Shown here: one piece after another, positions 4,267 to 6,199 of the stretch
How the letters are laid out: each line of letters opens with the position of its first letter
Numbering within the stretch: the stretch's first letter is position 1
Assembly (NCBI RefSeq): GCF_004138405.1
Contig: NZ_PRLL01000025.1
Coordinates: forward strand, 1-6,199
Direction of reading: 5' to 3'
DNA length: 6,199 bases
Source: Candidatus Nanosyncoccus nanoralicus
GTDB taxonomy: Bacteria; Patescibacteriota; Saccharimonadia; Saccharimonadales; Saccharimonadaceae
The notes under the pieces: model-generated
The model's database searches: none
What the model saw: the letters and a program-made list of their open reading frames with translations, nothing else
What the model was told of the DNA's origin: nothing
Translations under genes and position numbers: made by a program

Positions 4267-5694
4267 TTAGTCTTGTTTTTGATTGCGATAGGATTTGCGT
4301 GGGCCGCTGGCACGATCATTGTGGAAGGAGAAAATAATTGGGGTGCCAATGAAAGGATAGATCTCACGGATTTTGCGCTCCAAATAGCGCTTATAGGACC
4401 AATGCAAAAGCTCCATTTCACGTCCGTGAATAACAAACCATGGAGGGCAGGTGTCGGTCTGAGTGATGTATTTGAGCTTTGGATGAGTATTCTTAAGACC
4501 AGCTGGGGGGTGAGAGGCGGTAGCTTCGCGCAGAATTTTATTTAGGTCAGAGGTTTTGACTTCGGTGTGTCTTGCGATGTCGATTTCGGTAACTAGCTCA
4601 AATAATTTGGTAACATTTTTGCCGGTTTCAGAGCTGGTGATAAGAACAGGAGCAAAGGATAAGAAATTATAATCGCGTTCGAGCTGATTTAGGATATGAT
4701 CAATCTCAGTGTATTCGACGGTTCTTGTTTTATCTTCAAAATTGGAGGTGACAGGGGTGGAGTTATCTAGAAGATCGGCCTTAGTTAAGACCATAATAAT
4801 TCCCTTGCCAGCTTCAATAATTTGCCCAGCAAGAGATTGATCGAGTTTAGAATGTGGCTCTTTTGCATCGATCAGTAGGGCACAGATGTCGGCCTCTTCG
4901 ATGGCAGCGAGAGTGCGAATGGCAGAGAATTTTTCGATACCGACTTCTCGTTTGCCAGGCTTCCTAAGTCCAGCGGTGTCAAGAATTTCAATAGTTTGGC
5001 CTTTGAACTTGATGCGAATACGATTGATATCACGAGTGGTTCCCTGTTTGGAACTGACGATGGCTTGTTGTTTTTGACCAAGGCGGTTAAAGAGGCTGGA
5101 TTTTCCAACATTTGGGCGGCCAATGAGAGCTAATTTGATTAGGGGATTACCATTTTCATCGAGATTGATTTTGGATTCTTCGGCAGCTTCAGCCTTGGGC
5201 GTGATTTTGAGTTCTTCAAAGATATGATATTTAAGGGCGGAGATACCAAAACCGGTGGTGGCGGAGGTTTTAAAGATTTCAGTCTCCTTAATGCCAAATT
5301 TGAGATATTCAAAAGGTTCGAGAGATTCTTTGAGGTCTGACTTATTAAGGATAAGAAAAACTGGCTTTTTGGACTTTAGTGCAGAGCGAGAAATTTCAAG
5401 ATCACGAAAATCAGGATACTTCGTGGAGTCGACAGTAACAAGAATGAGGTCAGCGACTTCAATGGCGTCTTCGATTTGGTCTTGAATGGAGGCCTCAAAG
5501 TCATCTTCTGGGTTTTTAAGACCAGCGGTGTCAATAAGGGTGAAAGCATTGTCGATTGTTGCAACGACATTATCGCGAGTGGTGCCAGCTTCACGGGCAA
5601 CAATGGCGATATTTTTATGAGCCAGACGATTTAATAAGCTGGATTTACCAGCGTTAGTTTGGCCAATTAATGCAACAATAGGAAGCTTCTTCAT
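4267..5694 (-). CDS. der: Ribosome-assembly GTPase Der (EngA)
   Basis: Der is an essential GTPase acting late in 50S subunit assembly. Its hallmark, two tandem Era-like G domains followed by a KH-like domain, is complete in this 475-residue product. G domain 1 has GQTNAGKS (11-18), GTTRD (37-41), DTAGL (55-59), NKSD (117-120) and TSA (143-145). G domain 2 has GRPNVGKS (192-199), GTTRD (218-222), DTAGL (239-243), TKAD (304-307) and a TSS (353-355) G5. The acidic linker is about 166-183. The C-terminal KH-like part (about 385-465) has HPPAGL (395-400), KLKYITQ (406-412), PPWFVIHG (417-424), SYKRYLERKIRE (433-444) and GTPIIFSF (450-457). The first P-loop departs from the usual GRPNVGKS. Length is normal for the family. 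There is no Shine-Dalgarno site; the promoter ends six bases before ATG, so the mRNA is probably leaderless. It lies downstream of tRNA-Glu but beyond that gene's terminator. Confidence 0.97.
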   Translation of the reverse strand: MKKLPIVALIGQTNAGKSSLLNRLAHKNIAIVAREAGTTRDNVVATIDNAFTLIDTAGLKNPEDDFEASIQDQIEDAIEVADLILVTVDSTKYPDFRDLEISRSALKSKKPVFLILNKSDLKESLEPFEYLKFGIKETEIFKTSATTGFGISALKYHIFEELKITPKAEAAEESKINLDENGNPLIKLALIGRPNVGKSSLFNRLGQKQQAIVSSKQGTTRDINRIRIKFKGQTIEILDTAGLRKPGKREVGIEKFSAIRTLAAIEEADICALLIDAKEPHSKLDQSLAGQIIEAGKGIIMVLTKADLLDNSTPVTSNFEDKTRTVEYTEIDHILNQLERDYNFLSFAPVLITSSETGKNVTKLFELVTEIDIARHTEVKTSDLNKILREATASHPPAGLKNTHPKLKYITQTDTCPPWFVIHGREMELLHWSYKRYLERKIREIYPFIGTPIIFSFHNDRASGPRKSYRNQKQD

Positions 5695-5700
5695 GCATAT

Positions 5701-5729
5701 ATTTTAACATAGTTTAATATACTTGTAAA
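5701..5729 (-). promoter_or_regulatory. der promoter, predicted to give a leaderless mRNA
   Basis: Read leftward, TTTACA (5729 to 5724), a 17-base spacer and TAAAAT (5706 to 5701) match sigma70 hexamers at 5 of 6 positions each, and TGT before the -10 makes it an extended -10. Only six bases (ATATGC) separate the -10 from the der ATG, so transcription should begin at about the start codon. Confidence 0.68.
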
Positions 5730-5752
5730 ATATGGAGAATATGGTGTAGCTA

Positions 5753-5773
5753 GAAAAAGAGCCCGAAGGCTCT
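5753..5773 (-). terminator. Intrinsic terminator after tRNA-Glu (UUCG tetraloop)
   Basis: Read leftward, AGAGCC (5773 to 5768), loop TTCG and GGCTCT (5763 to 5758) are followed by a T-tract ending at 5754. The stem is GC-rich with a very stable UUCG loop. It starts 16 bases after the tRNA CCA end and directly precedes the der promoter. Confidence 0.9.
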
Positions 5774-5789
5774 AGGAAATTTGCTGATT

Positions 5790-5866
5790 TGGTGATTCCG
5801 GCGGGAGTCGAACCCGCGATTTTCTGGATGAGAACCAGACGTCCTAGACCACTAGACGACGGAACC
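5790..5866 (-). tRNA. tRNA-Glu, anticodon CTC
   Basis: The 77-base gene folds as a full cloverleaf read leftward. The acceptor arms are GGTTCCG/CGGAATC with one G-U pair at 2-71. The D arm is GTCT/GGAC, the anticodon stem TCTGG/CCAGA with loop TTCTCAT (anticodon CTC, reading GAG), the variable loop AAATC, and the T arm GCGGG/CCCGC with loop TTCGACT. The discriminator is A, and the CCA end is encoded in DNA (5792 to 5790). The sequence pattern matches bacterial tRNA-Glu. It is 78 bases downstream of the acidic reading frame and may share its transcript or use its own promoter; a strong terminator follows. Confidence 0.97.
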
Positions 5867-5883
5867 AGTACATTAAAATTAAC

Positions 5884-5889
5884 ATTTTA
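5884..5889 (-). promoter_or_regulatory. Candidate -10 box for tRNA-Glu
   Basis: TAAAAT (5889 to 5884 read leftward) lies 17 bases before the mature tRNA 5' end and would give a short pre-tRNA leader. No good -35 is seen at the right distance (TTTTTC at 17). TTTAAT (5877 to 5872) is another possible -10 but would start at the mature end. The rest of 5867-5944 holds T-tracts read leftward but no clear terminator for the upstream gene. Confidence 0.25.
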
Positions 5890-5944
5890 TGAATAAAAAG
5901 GCAAGAGAAAAAGGCCAGAGTCTGCAAGAATGGGGTTTTATGGA

Positions 5945-6199
5945 CTAGTCACAGTCGAAGGTGCGGTCTTTATAATCTAGATCATCAAGTTCAATGAAGG
6001 CGCGTGGTTTGCCGCTCATACCAAGATCAAGTCCATCATTCTGGCGACGAAAATCTTCATCAGACATGTTACCGAGATTATCTTCGTCACCTTCATCTTC
6101 GAGATTATCATCATCAGTAGGATCGTTAATATCATAGGCGGTATGATCAAAATAGTCGGGTTGATTGGCGCCAGAGTCCCAGGAATCTGCATCGGTGTC
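5945..6199 (-). CDS. C-terminal part of a highly acidic, Asp-rich protein (5' end outside the window)
   Basis: Read leftward from the right edge, a frame stays open for 84 codons and ends at TAG (5947 to 5945). I do not recognise the protein. Of its 84 visible residues 29 are Asp or Glu (24 Asp), against six Lys or Arg, and it is poor in hydrophobic clusters, so this part is probably disordered. Landmarks are WDSGANQPDYFDH (7-19), the acidic run DDDNLEDEGDED (29-40), MSDEDFRRQNDGLDLG (45-60) and the end ELDDLDYKDRTFDCD (70-84). The end may be a short conserved tail or peptide-binding motif, but that is conjecture. It precedes tRNA-Glu on the same strand. The lack of stops and the codon-like pattern support a real gene; the product is unknown. 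Confidence 0.65.
   Translation of the reverse strand, partial: DTDADSWDSGANQPDYFDHTAYDINDPTDDDNLEDEGDEDNLGNMSDEDFRRQNDGLDLGMSGKPRAFIELDDLDYKDRTFDCD

Noticed and set aside
4273..5485. Several plus-strand frames of 63-90 codons opposite der
   Set aside because: They are shadows of the fully conserved der frame with no ribosome-binding sites or recognisable domains.
184..5694. Alternative genetic code (TGA as Gly or Trp) as in some candidate phyla
   Set aside because: All five complete genes are full length with no in-frame TGA, so the standard bacterial code explains them.
5790..5866. tRNA-Glu as an integration (att) site
   Set aside because: No integrase gene and no repeat of the tRNA 3' end are visible in the window.

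Overview
The window is a bacterial chromosomal segment of moderate to low GC content. It holds five complete protein genes, one protein gene cut by the right edge, and one tRNA. The standard bacterial code fits: no reading frame contains an internal TGA, and all six stops are TAA or TAG. The mix of compact housekeeping genes and two genes that appear to start translation without a leader is compatible with a reduced genome, such as a Patescibacteria/CPR member (Saccharibacteria-like). That assignment is only a guess from general resemblance. There is no sign of a phage, transposon or CRISPR array.

Layout. Bases 1-168 are a divergent control region. It carries a near-consensus leftward promoter whose transcript begins with two hairpins and runs off the left edge, and a weaker rightward promoter for dprA. 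Bases 184-1672 hold a rightward two-gene unit: dprA (natural transformation and recombination mediator) and a MarR-type winged-helix regulator 13 bp behind it. This unit converges on the leftward genes, with only 16 bp between the marR and pth stops and no terminator there.

Everything from 1689 to the right edge is read leftward. In transcription order it runs: the 3' end of an Asp-rich acidic protein (5945-6199), tRNA-Glu(CTC) with a UUCG-loop terminator, der (double-Era ribosome-assembly GTPase), a structured leader, a PIN-PhoH ATPase (phoH2-like), an intrinsic terminator, and pth (peptidyl-tRNA hydrolase). Most leftward genes seem to be separate units, because promoters or terminators lie between them.

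Theme. tRNA-Glu, Der, Pth and PIN-PhoH belong to translation, ribosome biogenesis and RNA turnover, while DprA and its regulator belong to DNA uptake. Two initiation styles coexist. dprA and phoH have strong GGAGGG Shine-Dalgarno sites. der and pth have a -10 box ending 6 or 7 bases before ATG, which predicts leaderless mRNAs. Other points worth attention are the structured phoH leader, a Pth with Asn in place of a conserved active-site His and a short C-terminus, and an altered acidic position in the PIN domain. I did not find a clearly new multi-gene system.
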